Origin: an uncultured Clostridia bacterium
GTDB lineage: Bacteria > Bacillota > Clostridia > Oscillospirales > Oscillospiraceae
NCBI GenBank assembly: GCA_947173485.1
Contig: CAMWFH010000026.1
Location: 1-37,293 of the forward strand
Reading direction: 5' to 3'
DNA length: 37,293 nt
The notes under the pieces are model-generated. The model made no database searches. It was not told the DNA's origin and saw nothing but the letters and a program-made list of their open reading frames with translations. The position numbers and the translations under genes are program-made. Shown piece by piece: positions 9,070 to 17,662 of this stretch. Within the stretch, counting starts at the first letter, position 1. Every line of letters starts with the position of its first letter.

Positions 9070-9914
9070 ACCCGATCACAGCGATCGTGCAGAGAAATTT
9101 ACTGAACTATATCCGCAGCAAAGGGCGGGTATTCGGCGCCCTGTTTATGTCCATGTTCATGCTGGTGATGTTTTCATTTCTGATGAGATCCGCCATGAGC
9201 GGACTTGACGCCCCCATGCCTTATCTCATTTCCGGCGTGATCATCATGAGCGTGTTCCAAGTCAGTGTCAACAACTCCTCTGATATTCTGACCGACATTT
9301 CCAGCGGCTACATGAAAGAGGTCCTGGTAGCGCCCGTTCCACGGACACAGATCTCCATGGGACACATTCTGTCTGGTGCGGTCATTGCCGCGCTGCAAGG
9401 CGTTGTTACTATGATCTGCGGTATTGTGCTCGGCCTACGGGCGGGCATCCTGCAAATTATGCTGCTGGCGGCGGTGATGCTGGTTTCCGCTATGACATTC
9501 AGCGCCATCGGCCTATTTCTGGCCACGGTCTCCCGCAACTCCCCCGCTTTCCAGACCATCAGCTCCATGATCATGATGCCCCTGACCTTTGTTTCCGGGG
9601 CCTATATCCCCACCCCCATGATACCCGGTTTTCTACTGCCCATCGTCTACCTGAACCCGCTGACCTATACCACCTCCATTTTCCGCTATATCGCCCTGGG
9701 AGCGCACACGCTGGACACAAGGGAACTGATAGCACAAGGCATGGCGTTCGACCTCAGCGGATTTGTCATCACGCCGCTGATGGGACTGGCCATCACTATT
9801 TTGATCGGGACGTTTTTCTTTGTGCTGTGCGTCCACAAATTCGACCGGGCAGACTTCTCCACCATCAAGGTCGCCGCGGGGGTGCGGGGCGGCGGGGCCG
9901 CCGCCAGGAGGTAA
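9066..9914 (+). CDS. ABC-2 type permease, partner of the DrrA-like ATPase
   Basis: A 282-residue inner-membrane protein with about six hydrophobic segments and the ABC2_membrane layout (DrrB/YadH class). The conserved block SGGY-like 'ISSGYMKEVLVAPVPR' lies near residues 78-93, and 'MPLTFVSGAYIPT' near residue 178 precedes the last periplasm-facing loop. The ATG overlaps the ATPase stop codon, which fixes the start. With the ATPase it should form a 2+2 exporter. Gene order MarR-ATPase-permease is common for inducible efflux. Confidence 0.9.
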   Translation: MNPITAIVQRNLLNYIRSKGRVFGALFMSMFMLVMFSFLMRSAMSGLDAPMPYLISGVIIMSVFQVSVNNSSDILTDISSGYMKEVLVAPVPRTQISMGHILSGAVIAALQGVVTMICGIVLGLRAGILQIMLLAAVMLVSAMTFSAIGLFLATVSRNSPAFQTISSMIMMPLTFVSGAYIPTPMIPGFLLPIVYLNPLTYTTSIFRYIALGAHTLDTRELIAQGMAFDLSGFVITPLMGLAITILIGTFFFVLCVHKFDRADFSTIKVAAGVRGGGAAARR

Positions 9915-9917
9915 GTT

Positions 9918-10799
9918 ATGGAATTGCAACTGGAAGCTGTCACAAAAAACTACAAGAGTAAACAGGTCCTGAAGGGCATCTCCCTCACCATGAGGGCGGG
10001 GGTCTATGGCCTGCTGGGTCCCAATGGGGCGGGAAAAACCACCCTGATCCGCATACTGGCCGACGTGCTGCACCCCACAGATGGGCGTGTCCTGTATGAC
10101 GGGAGGGATATTCGCGCCGTAGGGGATGAATACCGGGCAAAAATCGGCTATCTGCCCCAAGATGTCAGCTTTTACGGTGACTTTACCGGCAGGGATCACC
10201 TGGAATACTCGGCGGCGCTGAAAGGGATGGAAAAAGCCCGCGCGAAAAAGCGGATCGAGGAATCGGCCTGCAGTGTCGGTCTTTGGGACGATCTGAAACG
10301 GAAATGCGCCGCCTACTCCGGCGGGATGCAGCGCAGGCTGGGGATCGCCCAGGCCCTTCTGGACGACCCGGAGATTTTGATTCTGGACGAACCCACCTCC
10401 GGCCTGGACCCCTATGAGCGGATCAAGTTCCGCAACATTATCTCCGCCTACGCAAAGGACCGTCTGGTGCTGCTCTCTACCCATATCGTATCCGACGTGG
10501 AGCATATTGCCGCACAGATCATGATGATGGAGTATGGCGATATCCAGCACATCCACACGAGCGGGGAATACATCCGGCAGATGAAAGGCCGAGTCTGGCT
10601 GGCGGAGATGCCCGCCGAACAGCTGATGGCCTATCAAAACCAGGCGGTCATCAGCAACGTCCGGGCGAAAGACGGCTGCATGGAGGTCCGCATCATTTCG
10701 GACACAAAGCCCGCCCCTGACGCGGTACAGGCCGTACCAACGCTGGAGGATGCCTATCTATATCTGTTCAACTACTTGCCAGGAAAGGCCGGGAGGTAA
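9918..10799 (+). CDS. Second ABC transporter ATPase
   Basis: A 293-residue ABC-2-type ATPase. Walker A is GPNGAGKTT (about residues 34-42), the signature is YSGGMQRR (about 132-139), Walker B is ILILDEPTSGLD (about 153-164), and the H-loop is LSTHIVSDVEH. The C-terminal ~80 residues are variable. The SD AGGAGG lies within the preceding gene's last codons, and the gap is only 3 bp, so it is co-transcribed and probably translationally coupled. It is more like bacitracin/lantibiotic-type ATPases than like the first ATPase of the cassette, so the cassette carries two distinct exporters rather than a duplication. Confidence 0.9.
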   Translation: MELQLEAVTKNYKSKQVLKGISLTMRAGVYGLLGPNGAGKTTLIRILADVLHPTDGRVLYDGRDIRAVGDEYRAKIGYLPQDVSFYGDFTGRDHLEYSAALKGMEKARAKKRIEESACSVGLWDDLKRKCAAYSGGMQRRLGIAQALLDDPEILILDEPTSGLDPYERIKFRNIISAYAKDRLVLLSTHIVSDVEHIAAQIMMMEYGDIQHIHTSGEYIRQMKGRVWLAEMPAEQLMAYQNQAVISNVRAKDGCMEVRIISDTKPAPDAVQAVPTLEDAYLYLFNYLPGKAGR

Positions 10800-10803
10800 C
10801 GCC

Positions 10804-12006
10804 ATGTCATTGTTTCGATTTGAACTGCGAAAACTGCTTCTCAACAGGAAAGCCCTACTTTTGCTGCTGTGCCTGTTCGTCCTTTACAGCGTGGTCGGTC
10901 TGACCTCCACCATGTTCCTGATCGGCAGCAATGACAGTTACCGCGCTTACGAGGAACTAGCCGCCAACTGGGAAGGTCCCTTTGACAGCGAAAAAGCCGC
11001 AGAATCGGAAATGATCTATCAGGAAGTCAGCGCCCGGTACGGCACAGATGCCCGGATGATCTCCCGGAGCGTCAAAGACCAGCCGGAGATCATCCTGGCG
11101 GTGAACTACCACGCCTACGCTGAACGGGTGGAGGAATATTGGAACGGTACACCGCCGGAGAGCGCCGAGGAACCCTATGGTATCGCCCTTCTGCAAGGGA
11201 AGCTTGCAGAATTGGAAAGCCAGGGGAGGCAGGATTCCTTTGACTATCAGGAGCTGTCCGCCGCCCTGGAACGGCTGGAAGAGCTGGGGGAGCCGGAGTT
11301 TGCCAACGCCCTGCTGTGGGAGAACCTGTTCAATAATTGGGGAGAGCATATGATGCAGTTCCTTCTGTTTGTGCCGTTGACCTTTGTCATTGCCCCGGTG
11401 TTCGCCTTGGAATGCTCCAGCGGCATGGATAACCTGATTTTAAGCTCCCGGAACGGCAGAAGGAAGATCGTCACAGCAAAGCTGCTGAGCGTACTCGCCG
11501 CCTCCACGGTCGTGGTCGCTCTGTACCTGGCCGGTACATTTTTGTTCGGCTTTCTGCCCCACGGGAGTTTCCATGGCTGGAATGCCTCCATCCAGTCCAT
11601 TCCCACCTATGCCCGGTCCATGTTCCCCTGGAAGATCTGGCAGCTTGCCGCAGTCGGAGCCGCATGGCTTATTTTTACCGGCGCGGTCTATAGCCTGATG
11701 ATCTGTTTGATTTCCTCCCGCATGAAAAGCCAGATGGGGACAGCGGGGGTCAGTTTGGCGATCCTGTTTGTGAATGTGGGACTGGCGGCGATGGGCGATA
11801 CCGTGACCCAGCGGCTTGGGGCACTGGTGGATTTCGGGCTGGCAAATGTCACGCTGATGAAGGAAGTATTCGGCGGATATAAGGGTTTCAATGTGTTCGG
11901 AATGTATGTCAGCTATCCGGTCATGGCGGTTTTTGTTTTGGCTGCTATTGCCACCGTTGCCGCTTTTGTGGCTTACTTGGGGCAGAAAAGCAGAGCTGTG
12001 GCATGA
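10804..12006 (+). CDS. ABC-2 family permease with large extracytoplasmic domain
   Basis: A 400-residue membrane protein. The ATG at 10804 with SD GGGAGG is preferred over an upstream in-frame start at 10750 that would overlap the ATPase. One membrane segment (residues about 18-42) is followed by a ~150-residue Glu-rich soluble region, then five or six membrane segments from about residue 185 to the end. This layout fits ABC-2 permeases whose first loop faces outside. It pairs with the ATPase just upstream. Its stop codon is overlapped by the first codon of an integrase remnant, so a mobile-element end fused right at the gene's 3' end. Confidence 0.82.
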   Translation: MSLFRFELRKLLLNRKALLLLLCLFVLYSVVGLTSTMFLIGSNDSYRAYEELAANWEGPFDSEKAAESEMIYQEVSARYGTDARMISRSVKDQPEIILAVNYHAYAERVEEYWNGTPPESAEEPYGIALLQGKLAELESQGRQDSFDYQELSAALERLEELGEPEFANALLWENLFNNWGEHMMQFLLFVPLTFVIAPVFALECSSGMDNLILSSRNGRRKIVTAKLLSVLAASTVVVALYLAGTFLFGFLPHGSFHGWNASIQSIPTYARSMFPWKIWQLAAVGAAWLIFTGAVYSLMICLISSRMKSQMGTAGVSLAILFVNVGLAAMGDTVTQRLGALVDFGLANVTLMKEVFGGYKGFNVFGMYVSYPVMAVFVLAAIATVAAFVAYLGQKSRAVA

Positions 12007-12334
12007 CAGAGAACCTAAAAAAGCAGATGGAAAAAGCAGGGGGCAGCGCGTATGTGTTCCCCTCGCCGGCAGGCGGCCTATCTCGCCGGACAGCGTCCTG
12101 CATATGCTGCACTGGGTACTGAAACAGGCGGGACTGCCGAAGGTCCGTTTCCACGACCTCCGGCACACCTTCGCGACCCTGGCGCTCCAGAACGGCGTGG
12201 ATATCAAGACGGTATCCGGGATGCTGGGCCACTACTTTGTAGACTTCACTCTGGACACCTACGCCCATGTCACCGCCCAGGCCCAAAGGGAGGCGGCGAA
12301 AACGATGGGCAGTATCCTCTCTGATGCCATCTAG
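12003..12334 (+). pseudogene. C-terminal remnant of a Tn916/Tn1549-type tyrosine integrase
   Basis: The first frame (ATG at 12003) reads MTENLKKQMEKAGGSAYVFP and SPAGG, then breaks. Restoring one missing C near 12078 continues as PISPDSVLHMLHWVLKQAG and VRFHDLRHTFATLAL, then VSGMLGHYFVDFTLDTYAHV. This contains the RHxxA box, the distal His and the catalytic Tyr of the lambda-type integrase domain. About 300 N-terminal residues (arm-binding, core-binding and first catalytic Arg) are absent. The gene's 3' end points to a tRNA-derived direct repeat 42 bp downstream, the usual arrangement of int and att in this element family. Confidence 0.85.
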
Positions 12335-12375
12335 CCCTCTCCGCATATTTCCCCGTATGGGTCGGCGTTTGGGTC

Positions 12376-12506
12376 AGGCGGCATCAGTAAAAATGGACGC
12401 TCCTCAAAAGTACAGAAAAGCAAAGAAACTCTCCTGATTTCCGTGGAGATCAGGAGAGTTTTGGTTGCGGGGGCAGGACTTGGACCTACGACCTCCGGGT
12501 CATGAG
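12376..12506. repeat. 131-bp direct repeat, copy A: tRNA-fMet 3' half plus terminator (att-like)
   Basis: This stretch matches 27945-28076 in the same orientation with about ten mismatches and one indel (counted by eye). It contains the terminator stem (12426-12461) and the complement of the 3' half of tRNA-fMet, from CCA (12462-12464) through the T arm to the anticodon stem. Similarity stops at 12506, inside the anticodon arm. It therefore looks like an attachment-site copy generated by integration into the tRNA gene, adjacent to the integrase remnant. Confidence 0.8.
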
Positions 12507-12645
12507 CTGCGCTCTGAACCGTGGCCCAGGCATTTTTGGCGCTTTCGCGGACTGTCTAAGCCAAGGCCACGTGCTTTCCAATGCTCTTCGCGCCATCGCC
12601 TCCACTGTCTTAAGCACCACTTGTGTGCTTTTTAATGTCTTCCAG
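12507..12645. other. Intergenic remnant at the left edge of the glycan operon
   Basis: No intact gene. Read on the minus strand it gives a short Ala/Lys/Thr-rich frame that could be debris of a mobile-element protein, but this is too weak to name. A small hairpin (12612-12630) is followed by TTT on the plus strand. No clear terminator for the minus-strand operon is seen. Confidence 0.3.
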
Positions 12646-13887
12646 CTATACAGCTGGGAAGATCTTTATCTCCGGGATACAGGTCACAAACCGGCATCCC
12701 CACTCCCGCACGAAGCTGGCCGCGCCGGCGATCTCCTCTGTCAGGTTCCATGGCAGTATGAGCAGGAGGTCGGGCCTGCGCTCCCGCAGAACTTCCGGCC
12801 CCACGATGGGGATCAGGCTGCCCGGGAGGAAGAGGCCCTGCTTGTGGGGATTGGAATCCACCACGAACTCGATCATGTCGCTTTTGATGCCGCAGTAGTT
12901 CAAAAATGTATTGCCTTTCGCCGCCGCTCCAAAGGCAGCGATTCGCTTCCCCTGCCGCTTCGCTTCGGTAATCAGCTGGAGCGCGTCCAGCTTGATCCTC
13001 TGCATCCGGTCCGTAAGGTCAGAATAGGCCGATATGTCCCTCAGTCCAAACGCCTCTTCCCGCGCCAAGAGCGCCGAGACGGCGGGGCTCATCTGTTCGC
13101 GGGCATGTTCCCTGTGCGCAGCGTAGATGCGGAGCGAGCCGCCGTGGGTCTCCAGCTCCTCCACATCATAGATCTCCAGCCCATGGGCCTGGAAGATCTG
13201 CTGTACGGCAGTCAGGGATAAGTAGTAGAAGTGTTCGTGATAGATGGTGTCGAACTGGCTCTGCTCCATCAGGCGCATCAAGTGGGGAAATTCCATGGTG
13301 ATGGTGCCTTCGGGACTGAGCACTAGGGACAGCCCCTCCACGAATCCGTTGATGTCCGGGACATGGGCCAGCACATTATTGCCGATCACCAGGTCGTAAA
13401 GGCCGTCCGCCATCGCGATCTCTCGGGCGGTCTCTGCGCCGAAGAAGCAGCACTGGACCTCGATTCCCTTCGCCCGTGCCGTCTCCGCCACATTCTCCGC
13501 CGGCTCGATCCCCTTGACCGGGATTCCATAGGGCTGGAAATATTGCAGCAGATAGCCGTCGTTGCAGGCGATCTCCAGGACGTGGCTCTCCCGGTCCAGC
13601 ACCAGACGGGGGACGATCATATCCACATAGGCCTTGCAGTGCCGGAGCCAACTGTCCGAATAGGAGCTGAAATACTGATACTCCCCGAAGATCTGCTCTG
13701 GGCGCTGGTAGAGCGCGGCCTGCACCAAAAAGCAGTGCGCACACACCTTGACGTTCAGCGGATAAGACATCTGGCCCCGGTCCAGGTCCTCCGCCGTCAG
13801 ATACTCGTTGGACAGCGGGGAAAAGCCCAGGTCCGCAAAGGTGTGTTTCAATTCATGGCCGCAAAACCGGCAGTGTCGGTTATCCAA
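12646..13887 (-). CDS. Sugar C-methyltransferase (zinc-binding, TylC3/Methyltransf_14 type)
   Basis: A 413-residue, three-part SAM methyltransferase. The N-terminal zinc-binding domain has CRFCGHEL and CAHC (residues about 6-55). The central Rossmann domain holds VLEIACNDGYLLQYF (about residue 105) and GNNVLAHVPD. The C-terminal domain includes YHEHFYYLS, AFGAAAKGNTFLNY and VVDSNPHKQG. This architecture is known for NDP-4-keto-deoxysugar 3-C-methyltransferases (TylCIII, TcaB9 type). The start is a TTG with a strong SD (AGGAGG, 8 nt away), overlapping the stop of the preceding epimerase gene. It is the last gene of the operon. The likely substrate is the CDP-4-keto-6-deoxyhexose made by RfbF/RfbG (inference). 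The exact methylated carbon cannot be read from sequence. Confidence 0.85.
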   Translation of the reverse strand: MDNRHCRFCGHELKHTFADLGFSPLSNEYLTAEDLDRGQMSYPLNVKVCAHCFLVQAALYQRPEQIFGEYQYFSSYSDSWLRHCKAYVDMIVPRLVLDRESHVLEIACNDGYLLQYFQPYGIPVKGIEPAENVAETARAKGIEVQCCFFGAETAREIAMADGLYDLVIGNNVLAHVPDINGFVEGLSLVLSPEGTITMEFPHLMRLMEQSQFDTIYHEHFYYLSLTAVQQIFQAHGLEIYDVEELETHGGSLRIYAAHREHAREQMSPAVSALLAREEAFGLRDISAYSDLTDRMQRIKLDALQLITEAKRQGKRIAAFGAAAKGNTFLNYCGIKSDMIEFVVDSNPHKQGLFLPGSLIPIVGPEVLRERRPDLLLILPWNLTEEIAGAASFVREWGCRFVTCIPEIKIFPAV

Positions 13888-14794
13888 TCCGATCTCCTCC
13901 TTTTAGCAAAGTGCCGTCCCAGAACCGCCGGAGGCCGTCCTCCAGCGGGACACAGGGGCTCCATCCGGGCGGCAGGGGGAAAATACGCAGCGGATCTTCC
14001 AGTATGTAGTCTGGGTCTGGCCGTCCGCCCCAGCCGGGCCGGAAACGCAGATCGTTGACCTCCAGCATCAGCTCCACGGTCTCCCGCAGAGAGCGGGGCC
14101 TTTCTCCTGAGAGCTGGAAGACCCGGTGTGCGGGAGCTGAAGGGTCCAGCGCGGCGGCAGCCTGGACGAATCCGCGCACCACATCGTCGATGTAGACGGC
14201 ATCATAGATCTGACGCCCGGAGGTCAGGGCCAGAGAGGTCCCCTCCAGGACAGCCCGGCGAATCAGATTCAAAACTTTGGGACGCCAGTCCCCTGGCCCG
14301 TAGGTGTCGGACAGCACCACTGCCGCCGCATCGACCGCTCCTGTCCCTGCGTAATACCCCACAAGATCAGAGAACGCCCGCTTCGTCGCGGCGTAGAGGT
14401 TCAAAGGCCGGTCCGCCTCGCCGCCGTAGTGGGCCATGATGGTATCTGCGTAGACCAGCTTGGAGCAGCCGCAAGCGGACATGGCCTCCAGAAGGTAGGC
14501 CCCGAAGGTGATATTTGACGCGATGAGCGCCGGGGTCACCTCCGGTCCGTGGGTGCCTGTATAGAAGGTGGCCATGTGGTAGACTAAGTCAGGCTGGGCT
14601 GTTTGCAACGCGGTCTCGATACTGGCATAGCTGCCATCTGTGGTCAGGAGATGGAGCTGGTCCTGGATATCCGAGATATACTCCGTGCGGAGCGGGTCCC
14701 GGACCAGGCCGTAGACCTCGTGGTCCGGCAGCAAGGCGCGGGCCAGATGGGAGCCGATGTAGCCGGTGATACCGGTGATGAGGACCTTTTTCAT
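13880..14794 (-). CDS. NAD(P)-dependent nucleotide-sugar epimerase/ketoreductase (SDR)
   Basis: A 304-residue extended short-chain dehydrogenase. The N-terminal GITGYIGSHLA is the GxxGxxG cofactor loop (residues 7-17). The catalytic YxxxK is in LYAATKRAF (about residues 133-141), and AVYIDDVVRG is typical of sugar epimerases. The Ser/Thr of the triad probably lies in YADTIMAH. The ATG overlaps the epimerase stop upstream (ATGA). In this operon it is the best candidate for the final 4-keto reduction of the CDP-sugar (inference); a C4 epimerase role is the alternative. Confidence 0.83.
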   Translation of the reverse strand: MKKVLITGITGYIGSHLARALLPDHEVYGLVRDPLRTEYISDIQDQLHLLTTDGSYASIETALQTAQPDLVYHMATFYTGTHGPEVTPALIASNITFGAYLLEAMSACGCSKLVYADTIMAHYGGEADRPLNLYAATKRAFSDLVGYYAGTGAVDAAAVVLSDTYGPGDWRPKVLNLIRRAVLEGTSLALTSGRQIYDAVYIDDVVRGFVQAAAALDPSAPAHRVFQLSGERPRSLRETVELMLEVNDLRFRPGWGGRPDPDYILEDPLRIFPLPPGWSPCVPLEDGLRRFWDGTLLKGGDRIG

Positions 14795-15357
14795 ACCGCT
14801 CTAAGCTCCTTGCGAAACGTCGCAAAGCTTTGGAAGGACCGATCCCGCTCAGAGAGGATCGGGGCCGCAGCTTCATCCAGCGGCCAGTCGATCGCCAGCT
14901 CTGGGTCGTTCCAGAGGATCCCGTTCTCACTGTCTGGGTCGTAGCGGTCCCCACAGAGGTAATGCAGGACGGCCTGCTCGCTGCACACCAAAAAGCCGTG
15001 GGCAAACCCCTTGGGGATATAGAGCATCTGCCGGTCTTCCGCTGTCAGATAGAAGCCCTGCCATTTCCCGAAGGTGGGCGAAGCGGGGCGGATATCCACC
15101 GCCACGTCGTATACTTCGCCCGACAGGGCCCGGACCAGCTTGTCCTGGCTGTGACGGCGCTGGAAGTGGAGGCCACGGAGGGTCCCCTTTTGAGAGCTCG
15201 ACTCCAATTCTTCCGCCACTGTAAAGGGGATCCCATGAGTGCCGAAGATGTCTGCTTCAAAGGTCTTGGAAAGATATCCTCTGGAATCGGAGGCCAGGAA
15301 GGGCTCGATCAGTGTCAAGCCAGGGATAGATGTATCCTGAAACTCGAATCGCGGCAT
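14791..15357 (-). CDS. RmlC-like dTDP/CDP-4-keto-6-deoxysugar 3,5-epimerase
   Basis: A 188-residue cupin of the RmlC family. Conserved blocks are DSRGYLSKTFE, KGTLRGLHFQ (catalytic His), YIPKGFAHGF and LCGDRYDPDSENGI, with the usual length of about 185. The ATG at 15357 is chosen because the SD AAGGAGG overlaps an upstream in-frame ATG at 15375, which therefore cannot use it. Its stop overlaps the ketoreductase start. No RmlA/B/D is nearby, whereas RfbF/RfbG are, so it probably acts on a CDP-4-keto-6-deoxyhexose rather than dTDP-rhamnose precursors. Mono-epimerisation at C3 or C5 is possible. Confidence 0.85.
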   Translation of the reverse strand: MPRFEFQDTSIPGLTLIEPFLASDSRGYLSKTFEADIFGTHGIPFTVAEELESSSQKGTLRGLHFQRRHSQDKLVRALSGEVYDVAVDIRPASPTFGKWQGFYLTAEDRQMLYIPKGFAHGFLVCSEQAVLHYLCGDRYDPDSENGILWNDPELAIDWPLDEAAAPILSERDRSFQSFATFRKELRAV

Positions 15358-15387
15358 AAAAGCGTCCTCCTTCATCCAAAAGGGTCC

Positions 15388-16413
15388 TCAAACGAGCTCA
15401 GTCGGAAAGATGGGCTCATCCGTTCCGTAGAGCACCTCCACATGGTAAAGGTCCGCCAGACAGGTCCGGGACACAGTTTCCCGGCTGCGGGTGGTGATAA
15501 AATAGTCCGCATACCGGAACAGCATGTGCTCATCCAGGTCCGTTCCGGATTGGATCGTAACGCAGGAATCACGGTCTTCGTATCTCTTTAGGATCCGCTC
15601 GATCATCTGCACGTTTTTTGCCGTAGAGATCTTCTGCGGCAGATAGAGCAGGAGCTCCTGACCGGGACGGTCTTTTTCAAAATACTGTGCCAGCACTTTC
15701 TCATAGAGCGGGAAGGGCTCGCCGATATCGGGGACAAAGAGCACTGCTTCTCCGCCGGTCTTGACCGGCGGAGGCTGGAGCGTCTCCAGCCTCGATTCTG
15801 CTTCTGGCAGATATTTCTCTACAAATGCCAGTACAGGCAGCGCAAGATCTTCTCTGCGGGCTTGCTGGAGCTTAGGCGGCCAATCCCACCACGCGATCTT
15901 CTGGAGCCCGGCGATCGTATCCTCATCGAACCTGTAGCGCAGGATCTTGGCCGGATTGCCCCCAACGATGGCATAGGGCGGTACGTCTTTCGTCACCACC
16001 GCATTCGCCGCCACGACACAGCCATTATGGAGCGTGACGCCCGCCATGATCGTTGCACCGTGGCCGACCCAGACATCATTTTGGAGGACAACAGACCCTT
16101 TTCGCCTGCTCTTATACCTTGCTTTCTTATCCCGCAAGCAGGAGAGCACTCCCTGCACGACAGCGGCATGATCGTGGTTCAGGTCTATCATGAACGTGAT
16201 TCCCTCCGCCAGGGAGCAGCCCTTGCCGATTGCGATGCAATGACGTCCCGCTTCCAGCTCAAAGTTGATGCCGCTCTGTATCTCAGCGCCAACGATATAG
16301 CTATCCGTGTCAACGGCCACCAGCGGGAAACCCTTCATAGCACTTGGAGAATCGATCTTCAGCTCCGTATAGTCCCGAATCTGATATGGCTGGATCGATA
16401 TCCGCTGTATCAT
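15388..16413 (-). CDS. Left-handed beta-helix acetyltransferase with C-terminal extension
   Basis: A 341-residue protein. Residues about 50-175 are CatB/XAT-like hexapeptide-repeat acyltransferase, with NDVWVGHGATIMAGVTL and AIVGGNPAKILRYRF as family signatures and DLNHDHAAV near the catalytic His. Residues about 215-341 form a second, non-hexapeptide domain ending with EVLYGTDEPIF, which I cannot assign with confidence. The ATG at 16413 is preferred over a GTG at 16419 because AAAGGGGGG sits at a proper distance only from the ATG. In the operon it would O- or N-acetylate the sugar or the glycan (inference). Confidence 0.78.
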   Translation of the reverse strand: MIQRISIQPYQIRDYTELKIDSPSAMKGFPLVAVDTDSYIVGAEIQSGINFELEAGRHCIAIGKGCSLAEGITFMIDLNHDHAAVVQGVLSCLRDKKARYKSRRKGSVVLQNDVWVGHGATIMAGVTLHNGCVVAANAVVTKDVPPYAIVGGNPAKILRYRFDEDTIAGLQKIAWWDWPPKLQQARREDLALPVLAFVEKYLPEAESRLETLQPPPVKTGGEAVLFVPDIGEPFPLYEKVLAQYFEKDRPGQELLLYLPQKISTAKNVQMIERILKRYEDRDSCVTIQSGTDLDEHMLFRYADYFITTRSRETVSRTCLADLYHVEVLYGTDEPIFPTELV

Positions 16414-16440
16414 AAACACCCCCCTTTCTGCATCCGATCT

Positions 16441-17628
16441 TTACATATGGGCCGGGGTACCGTCCCGACCATGCTCCAGCAGGAGCTCCAGTGGAAACAC
16501 TCGCGCTTGTGGAGCGATCTGCCGCGCTCCTTCAGTTATCTCCTGCAAATACACAGGATTTTCCACAAATATGACCGCCGTCGAAACTGTGGATATGTCC
16601 TCGGGGGCAAGCACGGGACAGCCTGTACCGGGGATGGATCTCCCTTGCTTATGGGGATTCTTATCGATGATTCCCTTGATCTGGAGATGCTCCAGAAGAT
16701 TTGAGCACATCACGCCTTTGGCCGATGCGCCCCAAAGATAGATGTTTTCTGGCACAGAGGAGACAGCGGATCTTTTGTTGGCGTTTCGATATGCCTGGTA
16801 TGTTTCGGAAAATCTGCTTTTTATATGCGCCAACTGTTCCGGCGCAGCATCCTCCATGGCTATACAGTCACATTTTCTTGCGCAGATAGAGAAATACTGC
16901 CCGCTATAACTGAACTTCACCGCCGCTGTCGAGAACCCGGCGGTCCTCAGCAGACGTGCCAGCAGATCATCTGTATAATAAGCACAATGTTCATATGGAA
17001 GATCAAAAAATGCTCTGTTCTCTAAGATCCAATCCAATCGGGGCGTTTCCAGATAAAGGATCCCATCCGGCGCCAACGCTTTATGGAACAGACGCAGCAT
17101 TTCCAGAGGATGGAGGATGTGTTCGATCATATGCCGGTTGATCAATACGTCTGCCGGATCCGTCATGCTTGCCAAATACGCCTGATCAAAGAGCGCCTGG
17201 TGCAGCTCCAGCCCACCGCCTTGTATCCCCGGCGCGCTCGGGTCTACCCCAATACATGTCGCGCCGCGCTGTGCGATCAGGCTCAAAAACTCTCCCGTCC
17301 CACAGGCGGCCTCCAGGACGCGCTTCCGTTTGAGCGGCGTCACTTCCTCGATAAGATCGATCACCTCCTGCATATGCCGGCTATAATATCCTGAATGGGC
17401 CCGCTCCGCATGGTAGCCATCGGCATATTGGACTTTTTCGGATTCAAAGTCCCGGTTGAACACGAAACCACACCGGGTACATTGCGTCAAGCTCTGTTTT
17501 CCCCGCGGGAACGACATGGCCTCTTCAGGCGTATCCGCAAGCACGTTCACAAAGACCGGGATGCTTGGAAAAGCAAATACATCCTCAAGCTGGCCACTGT
17601 CGCAGACAGGGCATTTGCATTGTGACAT
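16441..17628 (-). CDS. Zinc-binding class I SAM methyltransferase
   Basis: A 395-residue protein related in design to the C-methyltransferase at the end of the operon. It has an N-terminal CPVC and CTRCG zinc site (residues 6-55), a Rossmann SAM domain with VLEAACGTGEFLSLIA and INRHMIEHILHPLEML, and a C-terminal domain with LWGASAKGVMCSNLL and IIDKNPHKQG. The C-terminal GASxKG...DxNPHKQG block is shared by both enzymes. The ATG has SD GGGGGAG. It could methylate a second sugar position or the same precursor at another carbon; substrate unknown. Two such enzymes in one operon suggest a multiply methylated glycan. Confidence 0.8.
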   Translation of the reverse strand: MSQCKCPVCDSGQLEDVFAFPSIPVFVNVLADTPEEAMSFPRGKQSLTQCTRCGFVFNRDFESEKVQYADGYHAERAHSGYYSRHMQEVIDLIEEVTPLKRKRVLEAACGTGEFLSLIAQRGATCIGVDPSAPGIQGGGLELHQALFDQAYLASMTDPADVLINRHMIEHILHPLEMLRLFHKALAPDGILYLETPRLDWILENRAFFDLPYEHCAYYTDDLLARLLRTAGFSTAAVKFSYSGQYFSICARKCDCIAMEDAAPEQLAHIKSRFSETYQAYRNANKRSAVSSVPENIYLWGASAKGVMCSNLLEHLQIKGIIDKNPHKQGRSIPGTGCPVLAPEDISTVSTAVIFVENPVYLQEITEGARQIAPQARVFPLELLLEHGRDGTPAHM

Positions 17629-17662
17629 TTTTCTCCCCCTCAGCTGCAGATCCGGTCACTGT

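Noticed and set aside
11891..12334. An intact 147-residue integrase-like ORF
   Set aside because: Its apparent start lies inside the ABC permease in another frame. Only the part after about 12078 is integrase sequence, and it needs a 1-bp correction to join the upstream integrase frame, so it is treated as a pseudogene.
14791..15357. dTDP-rhamnose pathway membership of the RmlC-like gene
   Set aside because: RmlA, RmlB and RmlD are absent, while the CDP-glucose enzymes RfbF and RfbG are in the same operon.
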